A DNA stretch of 64,000 nt from Pseudomonas sp. URMO17WK12:I11. Its GTDB lineage: Bacteria; Pseudomonadota; Gammaproteobacteria; Pseudomonadales; Pseudomonadaceae. The notes beneath the pieces were generated by a model, which saw only the letters and a list, made by a program, of their open reading frames with translations, was not told where the DNA came from and searched no databases. The number at the start of each line of letters is the position of its first letter. The first letter of the stretch is position 1. The translations under genes were made by a program, and so were the position numbers. The DNA lies in contig NZ_VEDF01000005.1 in NCBI RefSeq assembly GCF_007677725.1, positions 124,001 to 188,000 of the forward strand, given 5' to 3'. Shown piece by piece: positions 9,141 through 18,070 of the stretch.

Positions 9141-10631
9141 ATGCCCTCACGCTCCGCCCTGTTGTCACAGCGCTCGTTGATCCTCGCCCTGCTGCTGTTG
9201 CTGGCGTGCGGCTTCCTCGCCACTTCGCTGATCAGTTACTTCGCCTCGCGCAGTGCCATCCGCGATGGCATCGTCAACACCGAGTTGCCGCTGACCTCCG
9301 ACACCGTCTATTCGGAAATCCAGAAGGACCTGATCCGCCCGGTGCTGATTGCCTCGATGATGGCTCAGGACACCTTCCTGCGCGACTGGGTGCTGGCCGG
9401 CGAGCAGGACACTGCACGCATCACCCGGTTTCTCGGCGAAGTCGTGGGCAAGCAGGACATCTTCACCTCGTTCTTCGTCTCCGAGCGTAGCCTCACCTAC
9501 TACCAGGCCAAGGGCGTGCTCAAGCAGGTGCGGGCCGACAGCTGGCGCGACGCCTGGTATTTTCGCCTGCGCCAGATGAAGTCGCCGTACGAGATCAACG
9601 TCGACGTCGACATGGCCAATCAAGACAGCCTGACAGTGTTCATCAACTACCGCGTGCTGGATTACCAGCAGCGCTTCATCGGCGCTGCCGGGGTGGGGCT
9701 GAGCGTGGACGCCGTGGTCAAGCTGATCGACACCTATCAGCGCCGCTACCAGCGCTCGGTGTTTTTCATCGATGCCGAAGGCAAGGTCATCCTGACCGGT
9801 TCCGATGGCGGTCCCCATGGCCTCAAGGGCGGCGAGCCACTGGCCGAGAATGCCGATCTGCGCGGCTTGCTGGCGCAGCGGCCAGTGCCGAGCCAGGGCA
9901 GCCATGAGTACAAGGACAGCCAGGGCCACAGCCATTTCCTCAACGTGCGCCACTTGCCGGAACTGGACTGGTACCTGCTGGTGGACAAACGCGAAGGCGG
10001 CGCGCTGGACCGCATTCGCCAATCGTTGTACCTGAACCTGGCGATCTGCGCGATGATCACCCTGGTGGTGCTGTCGCTGCTCAATGGCATGCTCAGGCGC
10101 CACCACCTGAGCACCGAAGCGCTGGCCACCCTCGATACCCTTACCGGCCTGCCCAATCGGCGCAGCTTCGACCTGCTGGCGGCCCAGGCCCTGCTGGCGG
10201 CGCAACGCGACAACGCGCCGCTGGTGGCGTTGCTGATTGACCTGGACCATTTCAAGGTGCTCAACGATACCTACGGGCATCTTGCCGGTGATGAGGTTTT
10301 GCGCCAGTTCGCCAATGTGCTGCAGGGCAGCTTGCGCCAATCGGATGTCCTGTGTCGTTGGGGTGGCGAGGAGTTCGTGGTGTTGCTGCGCGAAGTGCAA
10401 GGGCGCCAGGCGATCGATGTGGCCGAAAAAATTCGTCGCCGCACCGAGCAACTGACGTTCAGCCATGACCAGCGAGCGCTGCGCTTGACCGCCAGTATCG
10501 GCTTGAGCGCCTTGCAGCCAGGCGATAGCCTGCACACATTGCTCAGCCGCGCTGATCGCGCGCTGTACCGGGCCAAGCAGGCGGGCCGTAACCGCGTCTG
10601 CAGCGAAGCGACGGAACCGACCCATGAATGA
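9141..10631 (+). CDS. Membrane diguanylate cyclase (Cache sensor plus GGDEF)
   Basis: A 496-residue protein with membrane segments near residues 12-32 and 296-318 bracketing a periplasmic Cache-type sensor domain, then a GGDEF domain to the end. The active site is intact (RWGGEEF, about residues 408-412), and an inhibitory I-site RQSD lies five residues before it, so product feedback is expected. It makes cyclic di-GMP from two GTP, probably in response to a small periplasmic ligand. The stop overlaps the next small gene by 8 bases, indicating co-transcription. Confidence 0.93.
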   Translation: MPSRSALLSQRSLILALLLLLACGFLATSLISYFASRSAIRDGIVNTELPLTSDTVYSEIQKDLIRPVLIASMMAQDTFLRDWVLAGEQDTARITRFLGEVVGKQDIFTSFFVSERSLTYYQAKGVLKQVRADSWRDAWYFRLRQMKSPYEINVDVDMANQDSLTVFINYRVLDYQQRFIGAAGVGLSVDAVVKLIDTYQRRYQRSVFFIDAEGKVILTGSDGGPHGLKGGEPLAENADLRGLLAQRPVPSQGSHEYKDSQGHSHFLNVRHLPELDWYLLVDKREGGALDRIRQSLYLNLAICAMITLVVLSLLNGMLRRHHLSTEALATLDTLTGLPNRRSFDLLAAQALLAAQRDNAPLVALLIDLDHFKVLNDTYGHLAGDEVLRQFANVLQGSLRQSDVLCRWGGEEFVVLLREVQGRQAIDVAEKIRRRTEQLTFSHDQRALRLTASIGLSALQPGDSLHTLLSRADRALYRAKQAGRNRVCSEATEPTHE

Positions 10632-10854
10632 CAGCCAGCATTGCCCGGCCTGCGGCGCGCCCAACCAGTGCAGCCTGGCCGACCCGAAGCGGGCGACACA
10701 AGCGTGCTGGTGCTACGGCGTAAGCATCGATCCGGCGGTGCTCCAGTCCTTGCCCGAGGCACTGCGTGACAAAGCCTGTTTGTGCCCGCGATGCGCAGCG
10801 GTACTCGACCAGTTGCCCGACCAGGGTGCGGCGGGGGCTGACGAAAACCGCTAG
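10624..10854 (+). CDS. Cysteine-rich CWC family small protein
   Basis: A 76-residue protein with six cysteines: CPACG near the start, then CSL, a central CWC (residues about 29-31) and CLCPRC. The layout suggests a bound metal such as zinc, and it matches the cysteine-rich CWC family found beside RNA-modification genes. Its ATG overlaps the diguanylate cyclase stop and it is followed after 30 bases by the pseudouridine synthase. Function is unknown; pairing with a pseudouridine synthase is the main clue. Confidence 0.85.
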   Translation: MNDSQHCPACGAPNQCSLADPKRATQACWCYGVSIDPAVLQSLPEALRDKACLCPRCAAVLDQLPDQGAAGADENR

Positions 10855-10884
10855 ACTGCGCGCCCGTCCCTCCCTGTTGCTGCC

Positions 10885-11577
10885 ATGCGTCTCGATCGCT
10901 TTCTCGCCAACCAGCCCTGCTACAACCGTCAGCAAGTCCGCCTGCTGCTGGCACAACAGCGGGTGCGCGTGGATCACCGCGTGACCACCGATCCCGTTGC
11001 CCAGGTCAGTCAATTCAGCCGCGTCGAGGTCGACCAGCTGCTGCTGCAGGCCGGCCGCCCGCCGCGCTACCTGATGCTGCACAAGCCCAGTGGCTGCGTA
11101 AGCGCCACCCATGATCCACAGCACCCTACCGTGCTGGATTTGCTGCCCGATGAACTACGTGACGATCTGCACATCGCCGGACGCCTGGATTTCAACACCA
11201 CGGGTTTGATGATCCTGACCAACGATGGGCAATGGTCGCGGCGCCTGACCCAGCCGAGCACCAAGCTGCCCAAGCACTACCTGGTCGACACCGAAGATGA
11301 CATTGGCGCGCACTACGTGGCACGTTTTCAAGAAGGCTTCTACTTCGCCTTCGAAGACCTCACCACGCAACCTGCCCAGCTGGATATCCTCGGCCCTCGC
11401 CGGGCGCGCCTGGCCATCGTCGAGGGTCGCTACCATCAGGTCAAACGCATGTTCGGGCACTTCGACAACAAAGTGATTGGCCTGCACCGCGAGCGCATGG
11501 GCACGATCCACCTCGATCCCGCCCTGCAGCCTGGGCAGTTCCGGGCATTGACCGCCGAGGAAATCGCCTCGGTGTGA
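10885..11577 (+). CDS. RsuA-family 16S rRNA pseudouridine synthase
   Basis: A 230-residue enzyme with an N-terminal S4 RNA-binding domain (MRLDRFLANQ to about residue 60) and a catalytic domain. The domain carries the family motif GRLDFNTTGLMILTNDG, whose Asp (about residue 95) is the catalytic nucleophile, and the C-terminal motif EGRYHQVKRMF. This is the RsuA/RluB/E/F class that isomerises a uridine in rRNA; size fits RsuA (16S position 516), but RluE or RluF specificity cannot be excluded. The ATG gives a complete S4 domain. Confidence 0.9.
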   Translation: MRLDRFLANQPCYNRQQVRLLLAQQRVRVDHRVTTDPVAQVSQFSRVEVDQLLLQAGRPPRYLMLHKPSGCVSATHDPQHPTVLDLLPDELRDDLHIAGRLDFNTTGLMILTNDGQWSRRLTQPSTKLPKHYLVDTEDDIGAHYVARFQEGFYFAFEDLTTQPAQLDILGPRRARLAIVEGRYHQVKRMFGHFDNKVIGLHRERMGTIHLDPALQPGQFRALTAEEIASV

Positions 11578-11910
11578 GGCCAGGTTCTCGGGCTCGCGAC
11601 CGTTGGGCGCCTGGGCCCTGATATCTGCACCAGCGGCACTTGCGAGAATGCGGCGCCACTGCTTGACTGCTAATTCGTCAGTCTGCGAGTGACCACTCGG
11701 TCACGCCCGCCAGCCTCGACACTTTTTGCCGGCCACCCAAAGCCCAGATGCCTTGGGGCACGGCAGATTGCCCGCCACAACAACATCGTCGACACCCGTG
11801 CCAAGGATCGACACAGGGCCCTGCGATTCATTCAGGCGCTTGCCTACCTGTCATAAAGAACGTGCACCCTAGGTGACGCGATTACCCTTTTTGCGCCAGG
11901 AGTCGATGAC
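11578..11910. other. Intergenic region before phaG (333 bases)
   Basis: No convincing gene is present. It must hold the phaG promoter and leader, since phaG is preceded by CCAGGAG at about 11897-11903. I looked for a match to the AlgU (sigma-22) consensus that controls phaG in P. aeruginosa and did not find a good one; GAACGTG at about 11858 is only a partial -35 match. No hairpin with a T-run is seen after the pseudouridine synthase gene. Confidence 0.5.
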
Positions 11911-12798
11911 ATGAGGCCAGAAATCGCTGTACTTGATATCCAAGGTCAGTATCGGGTTTACACGGAGTTCTATCGCGCGGAGGCGGCCGAGAAGACGATC
12001 ATCCTGATCAACGGCTCGCTGGCCACCACCGCCTCGTTCGCCCAGACGGTGCGCAACCTGCACCCCCAGTTCAACGTGGTGTTGTACGACCAGCCCTATG
12101 CCGGCAAGTCCAAGGCCCATAACCGCCAGCAACGATTGATCAGCAAAGAGGAAGAGGCGCTGATTCTGCTCGAACTGATCGAGCGTTTCAGCTGCGACCA
12201 CGTGATGTCGTTTTCCTGGGGCGGCGCCTGCACGCTTTTGGCCCTGGCGCATCAGCCGCGGCAGGTGAAGAAGGCGGTGGTCAGTTCGTTCTCGCCCGTG
12301 ATCAACGCGCCGATGCGTGACTATCTGGAGCGCGGCTGCCAGTACCTGGCGGCGTGCGACCGCTACCAGGTCGGCAACCTGGTCAACGACACCATCGGCA
12401 AGCACCTGCCGTCGCTGTTCAAACGCTTCAATTACCGGCACGTGAGCAGCCTGGACAGCCATGAGTACGCGCAGATGCATTTCCACATCGAGCAAGTACT
12501 GCAGCGCGACCTTGAACGGGCCTTGACTGGCGCGCGCAACATTGCGATTCCGGTGCTGTTCGTCAACGGCGAGCGCGACGAGTACACCACCGTCGAAGAC
12601 GCCCGGCAGTTCGGCAAGCATGTGGGCAATAGCCAGTTCAGCGTAATCCGTAACGCGGGCCATTTCCTGGACATGGAAGGCAAGTCTGCCTGCGATGCCA
12701 CCCGCGACGCCCTGCTGGGCTTTCTCAAGCCTGCACCTCGCGGGCAACGAAAGCGTGCCTACCATTACCCGCAGGGCAATCATGCAATGGCACTGTGA
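11911..12798 (+). CDS. phaG: PhaG, 3-hydroxyacyl-ACP to CoA link enzyme for PHA synthesis
   Basis: A 295-residue alpha/beta hydrolase that matches remembered P. putida PhaG nearly throughout. The triad S102 (FSWGGA), D223 (GERDEY) and H251 (AGHFLD) and the acyltransferase-like HX4D box (H177-D182, HVSSLD) are all intact at the known positions. PhaG takes (R)-3-hydroxyacyl groups off ACP, as transacylase or thioesterase, feeding medium-chain polyhydroxyalkanoate made from sugars. RhlA is the close paralogue, but the sequence sides with PhaG. It is monocistronic with its own Shine-Dalgarno. Confidence 0.96.
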   Translation: MRPEIAVLDIQGQYRVYTEFYRAEAAEKTIILINGSLATTASFAQTVRNLHPQFNVVLYDQPYAGKSKAHNRQQRLISKEEEALILLELIERFSCDHVMSFSWGGACTLLALAHQPRQVKKAVVSSFSPVINAPMRDYLERGCQYLAACDRYQVGNLVNDTIGKHLPSLFKRFNYRHVSSLDSHEYAQMHFHIEQVLQRDLERALTGARNIAIPVLFVNGERDEYTTVEDARQFGKHVGNSQFSVIRNAGHFLDMEGKSACDATRDALLGFLKPAPRGQRKRAYHYPQGNHAMAL

Positions 12799-12935
12799 AC
12801 CCATCGGCGCCGAGTAACCCTGAGGTTACCGGCCGCCAACGCTAAATGCGCTTGCTCGCCGCTTGGAGATTGCAGCTTTTTTAGAACCCGGGCTTCTAAT
12901 CCAGGCCAGGTTCTGGTAAAAAGTCCAACGCAAAC

Positions 12936-13009
12936 GCGGGTATAGTTTAGTGGCAAAACGAAAGCTTCCCAAGCTTTAGTTGAGGGTTCGATTCCCTCTA
13001 CCCGCTCCA
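12936..13009 (+). tRNA. tRNA-Gly, anticodon CCC
   Basis: A complete cloverleaf. Acceptor strands GCGGGTA (12936-12942) and TACCCGC pair, the anticodon stem AAAGC/GCTTT encloses TTCCCAA with anticodon CCC at 12968-12970, the T-arm has GGTTCGATTCC, and CCA is encoded at the 3' end. It reads glycine codon GGG. It stands alone and is followed by a strong terminator 45 bases downstream. Confidence 0.97.
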
Positions 13010-13054
13010 CACATTGCAAGTCCCGCCAGGCGTTAGTGCAACGCCCGCGCTGTC

Positions 13055-13079
13055 AAAAGGAGCCCATGGCTCCTTTTTT
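13055..13079 (+). terminator. Rho-independent terminator after tRNA-Gly
   Basis: GGAGCC (13059-13064) and GGCTCC (13068-13073) pair around a CAT loop, flanked by an A-run upstream and a T-run (13074-13079). It ends the tRNA transcript. Confidence 0.85.
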
Positions 13080-13206
13080 CGTTTCTGCTCCTTTCATTGA
13101 TATGGCCCATGGCCGCCATCTGCCGACTCGCCGTATAGTCGCCCGCAGGCAAGGCCCTCGCCGCTGCTTGCCCCATGGACCTGGAAACCTCATCGAAGGA
13201 CGACGC

Positions 13207-14895
13207 ATGTTGCTTGCCCGTTGCCTCCCCGGCCTGGCCAATCTCCTCCACTACCGCCGCGAGTGGCTGCAGGCCGACCTGCAGGCCGGGCTGTCGGTGG
13301 CCGCCATTCAGATTCCCATCGCCATCGCCTACGCGCAGATCGTCGGCCTGCCGCCGCAGTACGGTCTATACGCCTGCATCTTGCCGATGATCGTCTACGC
13401 CTTGATTGGCAGCTCGCGTCAGTTGATGGTCGGCCCTGACGCGGCCACCTGCACGATGATCGCCGGGGCCGTGGCGCCGCTGGCGATGGGCGATGTTCAG
13501 CGCATCGCCGAGCTGTCGGTGATCGTCACCGTGCTGGTGGGGCTGATGTTGATCGTCGCCGGGCTGGCCCGCGCCGGCTTCATTGCCAGTTTCTTTTCGC
13601 GGCCGATCCTGATCGGCTACCTCAACGGTATCGGCCTGAGCCTGATTGCCGGGCAGCTGTCCAAAGTGGTGGGTTTCACGATCGAGGGCGACGGCTTCGT
13701 GCTCAGCGTGATCGATTTCTTCCAGCGCCTGCCGGAGATTCACGGGCTGACCCTACTGATCGGCAGCCTGGCGCTCGGCCTGCTGATCTGGCTGCCGCGC
13801 CGCTATCCACGGCTGCCCGCTGCGCTGGTCACGGTCGCGCTGTTTACCGTGCTGGTCGGCCTGTTCGGCCTGGACCGATTTGGCGTAGCCATTCTCGGGC
13901 CGGTGCCGGCCGGCATGCCTGAGCTGGCCTGGCCGCACAGCGACCTTGCGCAAACCAAGAGCCTGCTGCGCGATGCCTTAGGCATCGCGACCGTCAGTTT
14001 CTGCAGCGCCATGCTCACCGCGCGCAGCTTCGCCGCGCGCCACGGTTATGCGATCAACGCCAACCACGAGTTCGTCGCGCTCGGGGTCAGCAACCTGGCG
14101 GCTGGCCTGTCCCAAGGTTTCGCCATCAGCGGCGCCGACTCGCGGACCGCGGTCAACGACATGGTCGGGGGCAAGAGCCAGTTGGTCGGCATCATCGCAG
14201 CGCTGGTCATCGCCCTCATCCTGCTGCTGTTCACCGCACCGATGGCGTGGATCCCGCAAGCCGCCTTGGGCGCGGTACTGTTGATGGCCGGCTGGGGCTT
14301 GATCGACATGCGCTCGCTGCGTCATATCAGGCGCCTGAGCCGCTTCGAGTTCTGGTTGTGTCTGCTGACCACGGCCGGCGTCCTGGGCCTGGGCGTTCTG
14401 CCCGGCATCGTGTTCGCCGTGACCCTGGCCATCTTGCGCCTGCTCTACACCATCTACCAGCCGACCGACGCCGTGCTCGGTTGGCTGCCCGGCACCGAAG
14501 GGCAAGTCGACATTCGCAAGCATGACGACGCGCGCACCGTGCCAGGCCTGGTGGTCTACCGCTTCGATGACGCGATCCTGTTCTTCAATGCCGACTATTT
14601 CAAGATGCGCTTGCTCGAGGCCGTGCAGCGCGACGCCCAGCCCCGCGCCGTACTGTTCGACGCCGAAGCGGTGAGCAGTATCGATGTGACCGGCATCGCC
14701 GCCCTGCGTGAAGTGCGCGACACCCTGGCGGCGCGCGGCATTCGCTTCGCCATCGCTCGCGCCCGTGGACGGTTCCTGCGCATGCTGGTGCGCTCGGGGC
14801 TGGCCCGGGAAATGGAAGACACCTCGTTGTTCGGCTCGGTGCGCGCCGGGATCCGGGCCTATCGGGTATGGCGCAACAGGCAGCCTGGCGCATGA
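13207..14895 (+). CDS. SulP-family anion transporter with STAS domain
   Basis: A 562-residue inner-membrane transporter. The N-terminal part has the SulP signature (IPIAIAYAQIVGLPPQYGLYACILPMI) followed by 10-12 membrane segments, and the last ~120 residues are a cytoplasmic STAS domain (VLFDAEAVSSIDVTGIAALRE). The family moves sulfate, bicarbonate or dicarboxylates; no carbonic anhydrase or cys gene is fused or adjacent, so substrate is unresolved. I chose the ATG at 13207 because it has GAAGGA upstream; the open frame extends to 13036 through the tRNA terminator, which cannot be coding. Confidence 0.9.
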   Translation: MLLARCLPGLANLLHYRREWLQADLQAGLSVAAIQIPIAIAYAQIVGLPPQYGLYACILPMIVYALIGSSRQLMVGPDAATCTMIAGAVAPLAMGDVQRIAELSVIVTVLVGLMLIVAGLARAGFIASFFSRPILIGYLNGIGLSLIAGQLSKVVGFTIEGDGFVLSVIDFFQRLPEIHGLTLLIGSLALGLLIWLPRRYPRLPAALVTVALFTVLVGLFGLDRFGVAILGPVPAGMPELAWPHSDLAQTKSLLRDALGIATVSFCSAMLTARSFAARHGYAINANHEFVALGVSNLAAGLSQGFAISGADSRTAVNDMVGGKSQLVGIIAALVIALILLLFTAPMAWIPQAALGAVLLMAGWGLIDMRSLRHIRRLSRFEFWLCLLTTAGVLGLGVLPGIVFAVTLAILRLLYTIYQPTDAVLGWLPGTEGQVDIRKHDDARTVPGLVVYRFDDAILFFNADYFKMRLLEAVQRDAQPRAVLFDAEAVSSIDVTGIAALREVRDTLAARGIRFAIARARGRFLRMLVRSGLAREMEDTSLFGSVRAGIRAYRVWRNRQPGA

Positions 14896-14940
14896 CATGC
14901 TAAAGTCCCGCCGTTTACCGCACCATCGACCGGACCGCCC

Positions 14941-15963
14941 ATGCCAGCTCTCGACGCCCACCTCGCCTCTTGGCCAGACCTGAACCAGCGCCACCCCTGC
15001 ACCGCCCTGCTGCTGGGCAATGGCGCCAGCCGGGCACTGTGGAAACCGTTCGGCTATTTCTCGCTGTTCGAGCAAGCCCAGCGCGCCGGGCGCAAGAAAG
15101 GCCTGGCCATCAGCGACCAGGCACTGTTCAAGTCATTGGGCACCGAGCTGTTCGAGCCGGTTTTGAGCACGCTCAACCATACCGTGCGCGCCAACGCCGC
15201 CCTGGCGATCAATTCTACCGCGCCGCTGAACCGCTACTACTCGATCAAGGAAGGGTTGATCCACGCCGTGCGCACGCTGCACCTGCCGTGGTCGCTGCTC
15301 CCCGCCGCCACCTTGCAGGCGATCAACCTGGCCTTGCGCGACTACCGTAGCGTCTATACCAGCAATTACGACCTGATCCTGCCGTGGGCCATGCAGCAGC
15401 AGCCGCAGGGCTTTGCCGAGCTGTTCGACGAGCAGGGTTTCTTCGATGTGCGCCGGCCCCAAGGCCAAGGCACCCGCGTGCTGCACCTGCATGGCGGCCT
15501 GCACCTGCTGAAACTGCCCGACGCCAGTACCCGGCAACGTAGCGCCGTGGGCGGCGAGTTACTCGACGGCTTCGCCGTGAACGTTCCAGGTGAGGTGCCG
15601 TTGTTCGTCAATGAAGACCGCAGCGAGGAAAAACTGCGCGCGATCCGCAACTCCGACTACCTGGCGTGGTGCCTGGGGGAATTGGCCAGCGAGCGCCAGG
15701 GCATCTGCCTGTTCGGCCAGCACCTGGACAGCAGCGACCAGCACCTGCTGGAAGCCATGCGCCAGGCCCGGCCTGCGTACCTGTCGATCGCGATCCGGCC
15801 GTTGCATGAGGCTTCGGTGCTGAATCAGAAGCGACACTTCATCGAGCGGTTCGCCGACATGAGCGGGACCGCGCTGCATTTCTTCGATGCCAGCACGCAC
15901 CCGCTGGGTGTGCAAGGGTTGGCGATCGACGCCCCGACTGACCGCTCCTCGACGGACCGCTAG
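14941..15963 (+). CDS. DUF4917 family protein, SIR2-like
   Basis: A 340-residue protein of the DUF4917 family. It carries the spaced motifs of SIR2-like nucleotide-binding folds: LLLGNGASRAL (GNGAS at 26-30), YTSNYD (SNYD at 141-144) and LHLHGGLHLL (HGG at 184-186). In SIR2-type NAD-binding or NAD-cleaving proteins the corresponding positions are the glycine loop, the TxN(Y)D segment and the catalytic His. There are no membrane segments or extra domains. It stands alone, 46 bases after the SulP gene and convergent with a methyltransferase. Function is unknown. Confidence 0.8.
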   Translation: MPALDAHLASWPDLNQRHPCTALLLGNGASRALWKPFGYFSLFEQAQRAGRKKGLAISDQALFKSLGTELFEPVLSTLNHTVRANAALAINSTAPLNRYYSIKEGLIHAVRTLHLPWSLLPAATLQAINLALRDYRSVYTSNYDLILPWAMQQQPQGFAELFDEQGFFDVRRPQGQGTRVLHLHGGLHLLKLPDASTRQRSAVGGELLDGFAVNVPGEVPLFVNEDRSEEKLRAIRNSDYLAWCLGELASERQGICLFGQHLDSSDQHLLEAMRQARPAYLSIAIRPLHEASVLNQKRHFIERFADMSGTALHFFDASTHPLGVQGLAIDAPTDRSSTDR

Positions 15964-15967
15964 CGGG

Positions 15968-17182
15968 TCAGATTAAGCTGTCCGCCCGCAACAACGTTTC
16001 AAGACAATGCTCCTGCACGCCGTAGAAGCCTTTGAGCTGGGCGATTTTCTCCAGCAGCGCGGTGTTGTCAGCGGCCTGTCGCCGCTTGACCGCCAAAATC
16101 ATCTTGTTCTTGTTGGTGTGCTCGAGGGAGATGAACTCGAACACCTTGGTCTCGTAGCCGCAGGCTTCGAGGTACAGCGCGCGCAGGCTGTCGGTGAGCA
16201 TCTCGGCCTGCTGGCCCAGGTGCAGGCCGTATTGCAGCATCGGCTGCAGCAGACCGGGGCTGTGCAGTTGCGGGCGGATCTGCTTGTGACAGCATGGCGA
16301 GCACATGATGATCGCGGCATTGCAGCGGATGCCGGTATGGATGGCGTAGTCGGTGGCCACATCGCAGGCATGCAGGGCGATCATCACCTCGATCGCTTCG
16401 GGCACCACGCTGCGCACATCGCCGCAGAGAAACTCAAGGCCCGGGTGCTCCAGGCGGCCGGCGGCCGCGTTGCACAGCTCGACCATGTCCTGGCGCAACT
16501 CCACGCCCAGCACCTTCGCTTCACGGCCCAGGCTGTTGCGCAGGTAGTCGTGCATGGCGAAGGTCAGGTAGCCTTTGCCAGAGCCGAAGTCGGCCACGCG
16601 CAGCGCCTGGTCGGCCGCTACCGGGGCATTGGCCAGGGCGTGGTCGAAGACTTCGATGAACTTGTTGATCTGCTTCCATTTGCGCGACATCGCCGGGATC
16701 AACGCGCCTTGCCCATCGGTCACGCCGAGGTCGCGCAGGAACGGGCGCGACAGGTCCAGGTAGCGTTTCTTCTCGCGGTCGTGGGCGGCAGTCGCGGCCA
16801 CCTCACGCGGCGCCTGGGCGCCGTGGCGCTGCAGCATCGGCTTGCCCTTCTTGCTGAACGCCAGCTGCACCTCGCCGTCCGCGTCGAACAGATGAGCGTT
16901 GCGAAAGCTCGCCGGCAACAGTTCGGCCACCAGCGCCTCGGCCTGCTCCAGCGCGACGTTGCGGGTAATGTCGCGGGTCTGGTGGCGATAGACCAGTGAC
17001 AAGTGCGGCTGGCCCTTGACCTGCAACGGCTTGGCGATGATGCGCTGCAAGGTCTCGTCGGCCCCGACGTGGCGCGCCAGCACCAACTTGATCAAGGTAT
17101 TACCGTGCAGGGCCGCGCTCAGCACGTTGAGGAACTGAGCGCGGGCATCCGGCGCAGAGGTGGCGGAAGGACTGGCTGACAT
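15968..17182 (-). CDS. Class I SAM-dependent methyltransferase (Methyltransf_32 type)
   Basis: A 404-residue protein. An uncharacterised N-terminal half of about 190 residues precedes a Rossmann methyltransferase domain with motif I VADFGSGKGYLTFAMHDYL and then LGVELRQDMVELC. SPCCHKQI, a Cys-rich motif typical of the Methyltransf_32/GSTCD-like group, follows. The target may be RNA or protein; unknown. I chose the ATG at 17182, which gives MSASPSATSAPDARAQF and avoids an upstream extension. It is convergent with the DUF4917 gene, 4 bases apart. Confidence 0.8.
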   Translation of the reverse strand: MSASPSATSAPDARAQFLNVLSAALHGNTLIKLVLARHVGADETLQRIIAKPLQVKGQPHLSLVYRHQTRDITRNVALEQAEALVAELLPASFRNAHLFDADGEVQLAFSKKGKPMLQRHGAQAPREVAATAAHDREKKRYLDLSRPFLRDLGVTDGQGALIPAMSRKWKQINKFIEVFDHALANAPVAADQALRVADFGSGKGYLTFAMHDYLRNSLGREAKVLGVELRQDMVELCNAAAGRLEHPGLEFLCGDVRSVVPEAIEVMIALHACDVATDYAIHTGIRCNAAIIMCSPCCHKQIRPQLHSPGLLQPMLQYGLHLGQQAEMLTDSLRALYLEACGYETKVFEFISLEHTNKNKMILAVKRRQAADNTALLEKIAQLKGFYGVQEHCLETLLRADSLI

Positions 17183-17256
17183 AAAAAGCGGGTGCCTCGG
17201 ATAACAGGAAGCGCGTTGCGCAATGGTCGGCATTCTACACCCCCGCGGCACAGCCT

Positions 17257-17880
17257 TCAGTCGAGAATCACCAGACGGTTGGGCAGCTCGATGCGGTCGG
17301 GCATGTGGCTACGCGGCAAGCGTTCGCCCAGCAGCTCGCCGCACGCCTCGATGCACTCGACGAAGCCTGGCAGGGTCTGCCCGCAGCGCACCCGCTCTAG
17401 CAACCGCGCAGCGAGCAACCTTCGGGCATGGCGATCAAGGTGGGCGTCGATGCGCTGGCCCACGAGGATCTGCACATGCTGCTCAGCTTCGGCGACGAAG
17501 ATCAGAACCCCTGCGCCCTGCGCGCCGGTGCCCAGGTGCTGCTCGCGAAACTGCTGGCGCGCCAGGCCCGTCGCGCGCCACCGGCGCAGCGCGCCGGGGA
17601 TCAGCCAGCTGGCCAGGCGTGGGCTGCGCAGCAGCAGGCACAAGCCGATGAACAGCAGTACGTTGCTCACCAACAGGGCGCGCCCGCTGGGCCAGCCGCA
17701 CGCGAGGTAGAGCAGGCCCGGCACGGCCAGGGCCAGCAGCGCGGCGCAGAACAGCGGCAGGTAGGCGTAGTCGTCGGCGCGTCGCGCCAGCACGGTCACC
17801 AGCTGGGCGTCGGTACGCCGTTCGACGCGGGCGATGGCTTCGGCCACCTGCCGACGTTGATAGTGGTCAAGGGGGGTCAT
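17257..17880 (-). CDS. TPM domain membrane protein
   Basis: A 207-residue protein. The N-terminal part has the family pattern VERRTDAQLVTVLARRADDY. A membrane region follows at about residues 40-88 (two segments), and a soluble C-terminal part contains GVLIFVAEAEQHVQILVGQRI, characteristic of TPM (YgcG/psb32) domains. Related genes are usually paired with LemA and a second TPM gene; neither is here. A role in membrane protein quality control is known only for distant relatives, so no function is assigned. The ATG at 17880 starts MTPLDHYQRRQ. Confidence 0.75.
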   Translation of the reverse strand: MTPLDHYQRRQVAEAIARVERRTDAQLVTVLARRADDYAYLPLFCAALLALAVPGLLYLACGWPSGRALLVSNVLLFIGLCLLLRSPRLASWLIPGALRRWRATGLARQQFREQHLGTGAQGAGVLIFVAEAEQHVQILVGQRIDAHLDRHARRLLAARLLERVRCGQTLPGFVECIEACGELLGERLPRSHMPDRIELPNRLVILD

Positions 17881-18070
17881 GCCTTGGTTCTCTTCAGCGT
17901 TCTTATAGTTGTTGTCCCGGCATTCGGGTGCTCCTCCGCCACCGACATATTCAGGCATAATCGGCCGCTGGAAGCATGACCCGCGAATCGTACAACAATA
18001 GCCGCCTGAAAACTTCGGCCGCGCGCGTATCTTCGTAGATACGGCACACGCCTCGAACATGGAATCGATG

